Assembly (NCBI GenBank): GCA_903889565.1
Contig: CAISYC010000062.1
Location: 1-43,085 of the forward strand
Source: an uncultured beta proteobacterium
Lineage (GTDB): Bacteria > Pseudomonadota > Gammaproteobacteria > Burkholderiales > SG8-41
Direction of reading: 5' to 3'
Length of the DNA stretch: 43,085 bases
Of the stretch, positions 7,609 through 16,021 are shown piece after piece (within the stretch, counting starts at the first letter, position 1; each line of letters starts with the position of its first letter). Under the pieces are notes generated by a model. The model made no database searches. It had not been told where the DNA came from and worked only from the letters and a program-made list of their open reading frames with translations. The position numbers and the translations under genes were made by a program.

Positions 7609-9020
7609 TGTAATACGAAGGCATCGACAAACCGGTCGGCCGGCATCGTATCGAGCGCCGCCGCATCGCTGCACATCGCCTCGATGCGCGCGCACTGCGC
7701 GGCAGGGAAACGCCGTTTGAGGCTGGCAGCGAATTTTTGTTTGAGCACCGGCAGCACTTCGCTGCGCCGGCGTTGATGGCCGATCGGATATTCGATTTCA
7801 ATTTTCGGCGTGCTGCTGCCGTCCCTGAAAAACACTTGCACCGCGTTGGCGCTCGAGCGTTTGGCTGGATCGACGAAGTCGCGCGTATAGCGCGGCTCTT
7901 CGGTGACGACGGTGATGTCGCGCAGGGCGTCAATGCGCGGATCGGCGGCGAAGTCGTCCTCGAAATCCTGCGGTTTCAATTCGCCGTGAATGAGGCCGAC
8001 CGCGACGATGTATTGCACGCAGTGATCGCGGTCGGCCGGATTGTGCAAGGGGCCGGTCTTGTACATGATGCCCATCAATGCGGCCTGGCTGTGGATTTCG
8101 ATACGCGCGATTTCCGCGATACGGTCCTTGACCAGCGGATGCAGGCGGAATGCGCACTCGACCGACGACTGGCTGTGCATGCCGGCAGCGACAAATTTGA
8201 ACATCGAATTGGGCAGCACATAATCGCCGTAAGGCCGCTGGAATTTGAACGGTTTGCCGCTGGTATGCGCCGCGTAGAAGCCGTATTTTGGCGCGGTCAG
8301 GATCGACGGATAACCCATCTCGCCTTTGACCGCCATCAGCGCAAACTTCAACGCCTGATGCGTGGCGTCGGCGGCGGCCCAGCTCTTGCGCCAGCCGGTG
8401 TTCGGCGCGTGGCGCACCGCGGCGAGTCCGCTGTCGACCCAGGCGTTTGACACCGCATTGACCACCTGCGCATGGGTGCCGCCGAGCATGCGCGTCAGCA
8501 CCGCGCTGGAGGCCACCCGGGTCAGCAGCGGGTGATCGATCGCCATCGCCTTGAAATCGTTTTCAATCGCGATGCAGCCCTGGATTTCGTAACACATCAC
8601 CAATGCTTCGAGCACATCGGCGATTGTGAATTGCCTTTTTCCGCTGCGTGTCAGGTGATCGGCCAGCATCAGGATTCCGGCGAGATTGTCCGACGGGTGG
8701 CTACCCTGCGCCGCGGTGAAGGTGTCGTTCATGTCGAGCCAGCGGATCATCGCGCCAAATCCGAAGGTGGCGGTGACCGGATCGAGTTCGAAACGCGTGC
8801 CGGGCACGCGCGAGGCATGCGGAACCACGGTGCCGGGGACTACAGGTCCGAGCAGTTTCACGCAATCGGGAAAATCGAGCGCATCGAGCGCGCAGGCCAT
8901 GGTGTCGGTCAGGCACAGGCGCGCGGCGTCGATCGCGGGACGGCGGACCTTGAAGGTCATCACATAGTCGGCGATATCGGTGAGTTCGCGGTCAAAAGGC
9001 GGGCGTTCGTTGGCGGCCAT
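7605..9020 (-). CDS. MmgE/PrpD family protein, PrpD-like
   Basis: 471 residues from ATG 9020 (GGAA ahead); an in-frame GTG at 9032 is possible. Motifs match the paralogue at 5063: FPDCVKLLGPVVPGT, VPGTRFELDPVTA, IRWLDMNDT, GSHPSDNLAGIL and SANAVQVFFRDG. Length is that of PrpD. The stop codon overlaps the ATG of the downstream TctC receptor, which suggests translational coupling, so receptor and enzyme are likely made together. The gene is divergent from the Bug receptor at 9200. Confidence 0.88.
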   Translation of the reverse strand: MAANERPPFDRELTDIADYVMTFKVRRPAIDAARLCLTDTMACALDALDFPDCVKLLGPVVPGTVVPHASRVPGTRFELDPVTATFGFGAMIRWLDMNDTFTAAQGSHPSDNLAGILMLADHLTRSGKRQFTIADVLEALVMCYEIQGCIAIENDFKAMAIDHPLLTRVASSAVLTRMLGGTHAQVVNAVSNAWVDSGLAAVRHAPNTGWRKSWAAADATHQALKFALMAVKGEMGYPSILTAPKYGFYAAHTSGKPFKFQRPYGDYVLPNSMFKFVAAGMHSQSSVECAFRLHPLVKDRIAEIARIEIHSQAALMGIMYKTGPLHNPADRDHCVQYIVAVGLIHGELKPQDFEDDFAADPRIDALRDITVVTEEPRYTRDFVDPAKRSSANAVQVFFRDGSSTPKIEIEYPIGHQRRRSEVLPVLKQKFAASLKRRFPAAQCARIEAMCSDAAALDTMPADRFVDAFVLQ

Positions 9021-9199
9021 GGTCGATTCCACAAGAGTCGGCGGGGAGGCGCAAGATTAACAGCAAGTGCCGCTGATTTCAGCGGGGTTGCCCGCATTGT
9101 TCGATGCGGGGCGAGTTGCTAATATCGCCGCTCCCGATTCCGCCACGGTGGCGGTGTCGCACTGCCGCAATTCCGCGGTTTACAGTTGATCGAGCCCAC
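9021..9199. promoter_or_regulatory. Divergent intergenic region with several palindromes
   Basis: Contains CCGCTGATTTCAGCGG (9070-9085), CCCGCAT-TGTTCG-ATGCGGG (9091-9110) and CCGCCACGGTGGCGG (about 9141-9155). As it separates two divergent genes, one or more may be operators. No convincing -10/-35 pair was assigned. Confidence 0.35.
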
Positions 9200-10165
9200 A
9201 TGAATGCAAAAACGTTATCGAGCGCTGCTTTTGCTGCGTTAATCGCATCCACAGCTGGCGCGCAGAACTATCCGGCCAAGCCGGTGCGCGTGATCATTCC
9301 GTTTCCGCCGGCGGGTGCGGCCGACATTGTCGGCCGTCATGCCGCGAACGGGCTCAGTGAAGCCTTCGGCGTGCAGTTCGTCGTCGATAACAAGGCCGGC
9401 GCCGGCGGCGCGATCGGTGGCGAACTCGCGGCGCGCGCGGCGCCGGACGGTTACACCCTGCTGATGGCGTCATCGAGCACGATGTCGATCAATCCGCATC
9501 TGTCGGCGCGTCAGCCCTACGATCCGCTCACGAGTTTTGTGCCGATCATCCTCGTCGGTTATGCGCCCAACGTGGTGGCGGTGCATCCGTCGGTGCCGGT
9601 GCACAGCATCAAGGAACTGATCGCGCTGGCGAAGGCGAAACCGGAGGCGCTGAGTTTCGGCTCCAACGGCACCGGCACGCTCAGCCATCTGACCGGCGAA
9701 CTGTTCATGCAGCGCGCCGGTGTGCGCATTTTGCATGTGCCTTACAAGGGCGCCTCGGGTGCGGTGATCGACGTGCTGGCCGGTCAGGTCACCATGCTGT
9801 TTGCTGCTTACCCGAGCATCGCGGTGCAGGAGCGTGCCGGCAAGCTGCGCGCGCTGGCGGTGACGAGTGCGAAGCGTATGCAGTTGGCGCCGCAATTGCC
9901 GACAGTGGCCGAGGCCGCGCTGCCGGGCTTCGAGTCAAATCAGTGGTGGGGTTTTTACGGCCCGGCCGGCATGCCGGCGGCGATGGTCACGCGGCTTAAC
10001 ACCGAGCTGAACAAGGTGCTGCGCAGCGACGAACTGCGCAAGCGCTATGCGGCAGAGGGGGCCGAGGCCGGCGGCGGCACGCCGGCGGAACTGGCAATCT
10101 ATCTGAAGAACGACTACGAGCGTTGGGGCAGGGTGGTAAAGGCAGCGGGCATCAAGCCCGAATAG
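9200..10165 (+). CDS. Bug/TctC periplasmic substrate-binding protein
   Basis: 321 residues from ATG 9200 (MNAKTLSSAAFAALIAS, cleavage after AGA or AGAQ), the only in-frame start that gives a normal signal peptide. Then come NYPAKPVRVIIPFPPAGAADIVGR, NKAGAGGAIGGELAARA, PDGYTLLMASSST, FGSNGTGTLSHLTGE, HVPYKGASGAVIDVLAGQV and LPTVAEAALPGF, a full set of Bug family signatures. It binds a small carboxylate by the family's two-domain fold; the membrane partners TctA/TctB are not in the window. It is divergent from the MmgE/PrpD gene. The end of the gene is partly duplicated downstream. Confidence 0.93.
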   Translation: MNAKTLSSAAFAALIASTAGAQNYPAKPVRVIIPFPPAGAADIVGRHAANGLSEAFGVQFVVDNKAGAGGAIGGELAARAAPDGYTLLMASSSTMSINPHLSARQPYDPLTSFVPIILVGYAPNVVAVHPSVPVHSIKELIALAKAKPEALSFGSNGTGTLSHLTGELFMQRAGVRILHVPYKGASGAVIDVLAGQVTMLFAAYPSIAVQERAGKLRALAVTSAKRMQLAPQLPTVAEAALPGFESNQWWGFYGPAGMPAAMVTRLNTELNKVLRSDELRKRYAAEGAEAGGGTPAELAIYLKNDYERWGRVVKAAGIKPE

Positions 10166-10320
10166 CCGCGGGCTTACGCCCTTGTGGCGCAGGCGAGGCG
10201 CCTGCAACACAAAACCAATCAAGACTTGAGCAAGCTGGCGGAAGCGGCGGGCATCAAGCCCGAATATCAGCATCGTCACAAGCGTGCTTTGGCTCTTGTA
10301 GCGCAGGCGACCCGCCTGCC
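10142..10320 (+). repeat. Imperfect tandem duplication of the gene end plus repeats
   Basis: GCATCAAGCCCGAATA occurs at 10149-10164 (the last codons of the Bug gene) and again at 10251-10266. Each is followed by a palindromic element: CTTGTGGCGCAGGCGA at 10181 and CTTGTAGCGCAGGCGA at 10295. The unit is roughly 102-114 bases. It fills the convergent gap before the amidohydrolase gene. Confidence 0.65.
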
Positions 10321-10349
10321 ACAGACTTAATGCAGGCGCCTCTACTGCG

Positions 10350-11219
10350 CTACTTGAGTTCCGGCCAATAGAGTTTGGTCGGATTGTCGACGAGAATGCG
10401 CCGCCGTGTGGCTTCGTCGGTGATGGTTTGCGCGAACAGATCGACCTGCTCGCCGTCATTGGGCATTTCTTTCACGTTCGGATGCGGATAGTCGGTACCC
10501 CACAGCACGCGGCCGGGCGCTGCTTCAACCAGCGCACGCGCGTACGGCATGGCGTCGTGGAACGGTTTTCCGGTGGACGACACGCGTTCGAAGCCGCTGA
10601 CCTTGGTCCACACGCGGTCTTCTTTCATGAGGTCGAGCATCAGCCGGAACGGTTTTTGTTCAAGTCCGTTTTTGGCGACGACACGGCCCATGTGATCGAT
10701 GATGAAGGGCATCTCGAGACCGAGCAGAAAATCGCGGTAGGTATCGATGTCCTGCGCGTCGAGATGAACCTGCAGGTGCCAGCCGAGCGGCGCGATGCGC
10801 TTGACCACCGCCTCGATCACGGCGAGATCCGGCGCGCCGCCGAGATGGGCGACGAAATTGAAGCGCGCGCCGCGCACACCGGCCGCATGCAGCGATTCAA
10901 GTTCGCTATCGGTGACCTTGTCGTTGATCATGCAGACGCCGCGCCAGGCATTGTTTGACCACGTCAGCGCATCGACCAGCGCCGCGTTGTCGATGCCGTG
11001 GCAGCTGGCCTGCACCAGCACCGCGCGCGAAAAGCCCAGATGTCTGTGCAGCGCCGCGAGTTGTTCCTTCGGCGCATCGGGCGGCGTGTAGCTGCGATTG
11101 GCCGAGTAGGGAAAACGCGCGCCGGGGCCGAACACGTGGCAGTGAGCGTCGCAGGCGCCGGCCGGCGGTGTGTATTTCGGTTTGATCGGGTTCGGGTCCG
11201 GCGCGAGGATTGTTTTCAT
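10350..11219 (-). CDS. Amidohydrolase of the 2-pyrone-4,6-dicarboxylate hydrolase (LigI) type
   Basis: 289 residues from ATG 11219; upstream in-frame sequence is not protein-like. The N-terminal metal-site motif is CDAHCHVFGP; further signatures are LVQASCHGIDNAAL, WRGVCMIND, GARFNFVAHLGG, QVHLDAQD, FIIDHMGRV and, near the C-terminus, VLWGTDYPHPNV with the catalytic Asp. This pattern is that of the LigI group within the amidohydrolase superfamily, which hydrolyses the cyclic lactone 2-pyrone-4,6-dicarboxylate in protocatechuate and gallate breakdown. Related lactone or amide hydrolases share the fold, so the exact substrate is inferred. It has no close operon partner. Confidence 0.85.
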   Translation of the reverse strand: MKTILAPDPNPIKPKYTPPAGACDAHCHVFGPGARFPYSANRSYTPPDAPKEQLAALHRHLGFSRAVLVQASCHGIDNAALVDALTWSNNAWRGVCMINDKVTDSELESLHAAGVRGARFNFVAHLGGAPDLAVIEAVVKRIAPLGWHLQVHLDAQDIDTYRDFLLGLEMPFIIDHMGRVVAKNGLEQKPFRLMLDLMKEDRVWTKVSGFERVSSTGKPFHDAMPYARALVEAAPGRVLWGTDYPHPNVKEMPNDGEQVDLFAQTITDEATRRRILVDNPTKLYWPELK

Positions 11220-11535
11220 GGATAAAAGTCGGTCAAAGAGGCGGGGCGGGTTGGCATCGTCGTGCTGCGGATAGCCGCTTGAATTGCGCAGCACTATGCG
11301 AATTCAAATTTTAAACCATACACGCGCTGCCACTGCAGCGGCAAACGCGGGAATTTTGCCCGCAAACCTGAAACAGGCCCGCGTTTTGCTCAAGTTAAGC
11401 CGCGATCGGTCGATAAGGCGGTGGGCGGTCACGCAATGTGAGTGTTCGGGATTTGGCCGCGGGCATCGCGAGGCGCGGCCGGATTTGATGCTTGTGCGGC
11501 TATGCAGACGGCCAGCCGTCTGCCGGGAGAAATGT
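11220..11535. other. Divergent intergenic region, hairpin before the zincin gene
   Basis: No gene seen. A GCGGG/CCCGC hairpin lies near 11347-11363, and a perfect 8-bp hairpin GCAGACGG-CCAG-CCGTCTGC at 11504-11523 directly abuts the GGGAGA ribosome site of the gene at 11536. Promoters were not identified with confidence. Confidence 0.4.
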
Positions 11536-12243
11536 ATGTCGTCCTGTTGGCGCCTGTCATTTGCAATGCTGCTGCTGTTGTTCTGCGCTGTTGCAGACGC
11601 CGCACCTTATCCTACCGAAAGCCAGTTGCGAGCGGCCGTCGGCGGCATCGCGCCGTTGCTGAAGGCGGAGGGCATTGCCCTCGAATCCATCGATGCGGCG
11701 ACGGTCGGTCTCACGCAACCGCTGCTCGCCGCCGGCATGACGCCCGCCGGCGATACCTGCAAGGTTTTCTTCAATGCCAAACCCGAAAACGGCCTGATCG
11801 AGTTTTTCGCCGCATTCGAAAATTCGGAGATCCCGCTGCTGCTTGATTCGCTGGCCGTGCACGAAGCGATGCATTGTTTCGAGCAGCGCGAGGCTTTCGT
11901 GCGAAAGCATTTCGACAAAGTGCTGCCAGCCGATTTCAAACCCGATACCGTGACGCTGCAGGGCTATCTGTCGGTGGTGAAAAGCGGCGCGCTGGTCAAG
12001 TGGGGCGAGGCGCTGGCCGACATTGCCTCCATCCTCTATCTGCAGCAGGCGGCGCCCGCACAGTGGAACTTTTATGCCAGCCGCCTTGCCGCCATGCGCC
12101 ACGGTCTGGCCGCGAAGTGGCCGGAACACGATACCTCGCCGTGGCTGGCCAAGATCATCGCCGCGGATGTTGAGGCAAGCGCGGGCGAGAGCCTGTTCGA
12201 GACGGCCTTGCGCTTGCGCAGCCGCTATCGCCCCGTGCCGTAA
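11536..12243 (+). CDS. Putative secreted zinc metallopeptidase (HExxH), unknown family
   Basis: 235 residues from ATG 11536 after GGGAGA, giving a signal peptide (MSSCWRLSFAMLLLLFCAVA, cleavage after ADA). The mature part has HEAMH at residues 109-113, the zincin metal motif, at the end of a helix (LLDSLAVHEAMHCFEQRE). A candidate third ligand is Glu158 in WGEALADIASILY, 45 residues on, as in gluzincins where a Glu-rich second helix follows. The closest named family was not recognised. It is probably periplasmic. It is convergent with a Bug gene 15 bases away. Confidence 0.6.
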   Translation: MSSCWRLSFAMLLLLFCAVADAAPYPTESQLRAAVGGIAPLLKAEGIALESIDAATVGLTQPLLAAGMTPAGDTCKVFFNAKPENGLIEFFAAFENSEIPLLLDSLAVHEAMHCFEQREAFVRKHFDKVLPADFKPDTVTLQGYLSVVKSGALVKWGEALADIASILYLQQAAPAQWNFYASRLAAMRHGLAAKWPEHDTSPWLAKIIAADVEASAGESLFETALRLRSRYRPVP

Positions 12244-12258
12244 ACGCCGGCGGGTCGA

Positions 12259-13224
12259 TTACTGCCGCTGAATCTTCGCCTTGTCGATCAGCGCATTCCA
12301 CTTCGCGATGTCGCCGACCAGTACCTTGCGCATGCCTTCAGGCGTGCTCAGGTTCTGGCTGACGCCGAGTTCCTGAAAGCGCTGCGTGATCAGCGGCGAA
12401 TTCACCGCGGCATGGATTTCCTTGTTCAGTTTTTCGACAATCGCCTTCGGCGTTTTTGCCGGCGCCGCAATGCCGTTCCATGAATTGACTTCGTAGCCGG
12501 GCAGGCCCGACTCGGCCAGCGTCGGCACGTTCGGCAGGATCGGCGAACGCGCCAACGAGGAAACCGCGACTGCGCGCAGGGTATTGGCGCGTATCTGGCC
12601 GAGGACCGGCGGCAGGAATTCCATCGCGATCTGCACGCTGCCGCCGCGCAGCGCGGTGAGCACGCTGGCGGTGTTGTTGAAGGGGACGGTCGTCATGTCG
12701 AGCGCCGCCATCGATTTCAGCAACTCCGCCGACAGATGCTGGGTGGTGCCGATGTTGATCGAGCCGATGTTGTATTTGCCATTGCTGGCTTTGGCCTGCG
12801 CAATCAGGTCTTTGGTGGTTTTCACCGGCGAATCCGGGCTGACCAGCACCACGATGCTGAAGCCGCCGATGGTCGATACCGTTTCAAAATCCCTCACCGT
12901 ATCGTAGGGCAGCTTCTTGAACATCGCCGCGCTGACCGCATTGGTGTTGTTCATCAGGTACAGCGTGTAGCCGTCGGGGTCGGACTTGGCGACGGTTTCA
13001 GTGGCGACGATGCCGCCGGCGCTCGGCCGGTTGTCGATGATGATCTGCTGGCCGATCGCTTCGCTCATTTTCTGCATGACCGCGCGCGAGGTGATGTCAC
13101 CGACGCCGCCGGGGCCGAAAGGCACCAGCAGGCGGATCGGTTTCGACGGGTAGGATTGCGCCAGCGCGGCTCCATTGAGCAACAGGGCACCGAGTGCGGC
13201 GCCGGTCATATGCAGAAGTTTCAT
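12259..13224 (-). CDS. Bug/TctC periplasmic substrate-binding protein
   Basis: 321 residues from ATG 13224, preceded by GGGGGA. The signal peptide is MKLLHMTGAALGALLLNGAALA, then QSYPSKPIRLLVPFGPGGVGDITSR, DNRPSAGGIVATE, PDGYTLYLMNN, YNIGSINIGTTQHL and LPNVPTLAESGLPGYEVNSW. It is the last gene of a minus-strand run that includes UbiD 17 bases upstream, two more Bug genes, an ACMSD-like amidohydrolase and the molybdenum hydroxylase, so it probably serves uptake of the substrate of that pathway. Confidence 0.93.
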   Translation of the reverse strand: MKLLHMTGAALGALLLNGAALAQSYPSKPIRLLVPFGPGGVGDITSRAVMQKMSEAIGQQIIIDNRPSAGGIVATETVAKSDPDGYTLYLMNNTNAVSAAMFKKLPYDTVRDFETVSTIGGFSIVVLVSPDSPVKTTKDLIAQAKASNGKYNIGSINIGTTQHLSAELLKSMAALDMTTVPFNNTASVLTALRGGSVQIAMEFLPPVLGQIRANTLRAVAVSSLARSPILPNVPTLAESGLPGYEVNSWNGIAAPAKTPKAIVEKLNKEIHAAVNSPLITQRFQELGVSQNLSTPEGMRKVLVGDIAKWNALIDKAKIQRQ

Positions 13225-13241
13225 GGAATCCCCCATCAGAC

Positions 13242-14960
13242 TCAGTGTTTTTTCGACGGCTCGTTGAGCGTGCGCACTTCCGTGTTCATTTTCACGTCTC
13301 GGCGCCGCCGCTTGGCGATCAACTCGCCGGTCTTGAAGTATTCGCTTTTCACCGCGAGTTCCGCGGCGCGGTCGAATTCGGGCGACCACTCGCCGAGCGA
13401 ATAGCCGAACCACGGCGACTGCGGTTTCAATTTTGGCAGACCGAGTTCTTCCCAGATCTTCTTCGCGTTCTCCATGAACTCGCGCTTGGGCAGCGAGATC
13501 GGCGGGAAATCCTCCTTCAGCGTCGCATCGATCAGCACCGAGGCATCCTGCCCGCCGTTACGCGCGCTGCGCGGGCCGTGGCCCTGGTCGCGGTGATGGA
13601 GGATCTGCAGGTCGAGCGCCGGATTGGCGCGGTACGACATCGCCCACAGCAGTGCGTCGGCGTTGTCGGGATCGATGTCCTCGTTGACGGCGATCACGTA
13701 TTTGCCGCCGGCGCGCAGAAAGGCCGCCGCGCCGTAGAGCGCGCGCCACACTTCGGTCGGCGGCGTCTTGCGGTCCATCACCAGCACCAGCACCTTGCGC
13801 AAGTTGGTCAGCGGTTCGTGCATCGAAACTTTTTTCACGCCGTGGACGCCGAGCTTGTTTCTGAGGTGGTCGTAGAACAGCGGTTCCATCGCCACGCGCT
13901 TGATGAGGCTCGATTCGCTCGGCGTGACCTGCGAAATGATCGACGTGAGAATCGCATTCTTGCGGCGCGTAATGCAGGTCACGTCCATGAAGGCATTGTA
14001 TTCCTGCAGATTGACGTGACCGTGGGATTCGCCGAACGGCGCTTCGGGCTCGAGGAACTCGGTGTTGATATAACCCTCGATCACGATTTCGGCTTCGGCC
14101 GGCACCAGCAGATCGACAGTCTTCGCTTTGACCACATTGATCGGGCACCCGACCAGCCCGCCGGCGACGTGCAGTTCGTCCATGGTTTCCGGCAGTTTCT
14201 GCGCCGAGGTGAACGCGACGCAGGGCGGGCAGCCTAGAATCACCGCAGCGGGCAGCTTCTTGTTGCCGCGCGCCTTCATCTTTTCCCAGTGCACGAATAT
14301 GCCCGGCCGCAGTTCCAGCGACGGATTCATGCCGAGCCGCCGCTGCGCCTTGACCTGGCCGCGGTAGATGCCCATGTTCTGCACGCCCGTGTCCGGGTCC
14401 TTGGTGATGTATTGCGAGAGCGTGGTGTAGGGCGCGTTGTCCCAGCCCGGCGTCGAGATCGGCACCGGAATGCCGTCGAGGCCATTGCCGGGTTTATCGA
14501 GGTCCTTGCCCTGGATCACGATTTCCTGGCAGGGCGCGTCCTTGACGATGTTCGGCGGAATCGGGTTCGCCATCGCCTTGATCCAGGTCTCGTTGATCTT
14601 GTCGAGATCGCAGTTCATGCCGAGACGATAGATTTCGCGGTTGGCGGCGAGCACGCCGACCACCACCGGAATGTCGAATTTGCGCTTCTTGCTGTCGGTG
14701 ACGCTGGTGAACAGAAAAGCCTTGCGGTCCTTCTCCTCGATGCCGCCGCGGAATTGCCAGCGCACCAGCGGGTGCATCTCGGTGTCCTTGTTGATCTTGC
14801 GCTTGACTGTGATCAGCAACCCGGCTTTTTCAAGCGTCTTCAGATGATCGTGCAGGTCGGGGTAGCCGCGTTTGAGCGGCGCTTTTGCCTTTGCTTGCGG
14901 CCTCGCCGCCGGTTTTGCGCGCGCTGCTTTTTTTGGCGGAGCTTTTTTCTTCGTGGCCAC
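13242..14960 (-). CDS. UbiD family decarboxylase with Lys/Ala-rich tail
   Basis: 572 residues from GTG 14960 (AGGG ahead). UbiD enzymes use prenylated FMN to (de)carboxylate aromatic or unsaturated acids. The catalytic triad by comparison with fungal Fdc1 is visible as Arg200 (NMGIYRG), Glu306 and Glu311 (LEPEAPFGESHGH). The first about 30 residues are a basic tail of Lys, Ala and Pro (KKKAPPKKAARAKPAARP) that the paralogue at 22273 lacks. From RGYPDLHDHL onward the two share the same domain order. It lies in a minus-strand run between a Bug gene (44 bases upstream) and another Bug gene. No UbiX flavin prenyltransferase is present in the window. Confidence 0.92.
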   Translation of the reverse strand: MATKKKAPPKKAARAKPAARPQAKAKAPLKRGYPDLHDHLKTLEKAGLLITVKRKINKDTEMHPLVRWQFRGGIEEKDRKAFLFTSVTDSKKRKFDIPVVVGVLAANREIYRLGMNCDLDKINETWIKAMANPIPPNIVKDAPCQEIVIQGKDLDKPGNGLDGIPVPISTPGWDNAPYTTLSQYITKDPDTGVQNMGIYRGQVKAQRRLGMNPSLELRPGIFVHWEKMKARGNKKLPAAVILGCPPCVAFTSAQKLPETMDELHVAGGLVGCPINVVKAKTVDLLVPAEAEIVIEGYINTEFLEPEAPFGESHGHVNLQEYNAFMDVTCITRRKNAILTSIISQVTPSESSLIKRVAMEPLFYDHLRNKLGVHGVKKVSMHEPLTNLRKVLVLVMDRKTPPTEVWRALYGAAAFLRAGGKYVIAVNEDIDPDNADALLWAMSYRANPALDLQILHHRDQGHGPRSARNGGQDASVLIDATLKEDFPPISLPKREFMENAKKIWEELGLPKLKPQSPWFGYSLGEWSPEFDRAAELAVKSEYFKTGELIAKRRRRDVKMNTEVRTLNEPSKKH

Positions 14961-15004
14961 TGTGTTTACCCTTTCGTTATGTCCTGCTGCCGCAGTCCGT
15001 CAAA

Positions 15005-15982
15005 TTATTCACTCTTGATGCCGGCGGCCTTGACCACCTGCTGCCAGCGTGTCACTTCGCGTTTCATGATGGTGTCGAATTCCTCCGGCGTGGTGCCGAC
15101 CGCCTCCGACGCTTCGGTGGCGAGGATCGCCTTGACCTCGGACGTGTGCACCGCCTTGTTCGATTCGGTATTGAGTCGCGCAATGATATTCGACGGCGTC
15201 TTCGCCGGCGCCAGCAGGCCGATCCACGACGAGTAGTCGTAGCCCTTGACGCCGGCCTCGGCGATGGTGGGCACTTCGGGCGCCGCCGCGGAGCGTTTGG
15301 CCGTCGATACCGCGAGCGCGCGCAGGCGGCCAGTCTTGACGTGCGGCAGCGCCGTCGACATGGTCGAGAAGTTGACCTGCGTTTCGCCGGCAATCAGCGC
15401 ATTGACGTTGAGCGAGCCGCCCTTGTACGGCACGTGCACCATTTTCAGGCCAGTCATGTACATCAGCAGCTCCATCGACAGATGGGTGCCGGTGGCGATG
15501 CCGCTGGAGCCGAAGTTGAGCTGGCCGGGACGCGCTTTGACGAAAGCAATTAACTCACTCACCGATTTCACCGGCAGCGAGGGATGCACCACCAAAATGT
15601 TCGGCAGCGAGGTCAGCTGACTGATGGCGGCGAGATCGCGCACCGGATCGAACGGCAGCTTGTAGAGGCTGGGGCTCATGGTCACCGAGGCGGCGACCGC
15701 CAGCAGCGTATAGCCGTCGGGCGGCGCCTTGGCGACGAGGTCGGTGCCGATCACGCTGCCCGCACCCGGACGGTTTTCGATCACCACCGGCTGGCCGAGC
15801 GATTGCGTCAGTTGCGCCGCCAGCGGCCGCGCCACCATGTCGGTCGAACCGCCGGCGCTTTGCGGCACGACGAGGCGGATGGCCTTCGCCGGATAGGGCT
15901 GCGCCTGCGCGAGCGCGGTTGCCAACAGGCCGGCAGTGAGCAGCGGCAGGCGCGATGGCAAGCGTGATCCGTTCAATGGCAT
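15005..15982 (-). CDS. Bug/TctC periplasmic substrate-binding protein
   Basis: 325 residues from ATG 15982 with GAGGGG ahead. The signal peptide runs through about residue 28 (LLTAGLLATALAQA). Signatures: YPAKAIRLVVPQSAGGSTDMVARPLA, ENRPGAGSVIGTDLVAKA, PDGYTLLAVAAS, NFGSSGIATGTHL, HVPYKGGSLNVNALIAGE and VPTIAEAGVKGYDYSSW. Intact Bug protein; 44 bases upstream of UbiD and 39 bases downstream of another Bug gene. Confidence 0.93.
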   Translation of the reverse strand: MPLNGSRLPSRLPLLTAGLLATALAQAQPYPAKAIRLVVPQSAGGSTDMVARPLAAQLTQSLGQPVVIENRPGAGSVIGTDLVAKAPPDGYTLLAVAASVTMSPSLYKLPFDPVRDLAAISQLTSLPNILVVHPSLPVKSVSELIAFVKARPGQLNFGSSGIATGTHLSMELLMYMTGLKMVHVPYKGGSLNVNALIAGETQVNFSTMSTALPHVKTGRLRALAVSTAKRSAAAPEVPTIAEAGVKGYDYSSWIGLLAPAKTPSNIIARLNTESNKAVHTSEVKAILATEASEAVGTTPEEFDTIMKREVTRWQQVVKAAGIKSE

Positions 15983-16021
15983 GCTGCGTTCCCCTCAAGG
16001 CCCTGCATTGCGTTTGCGCGG

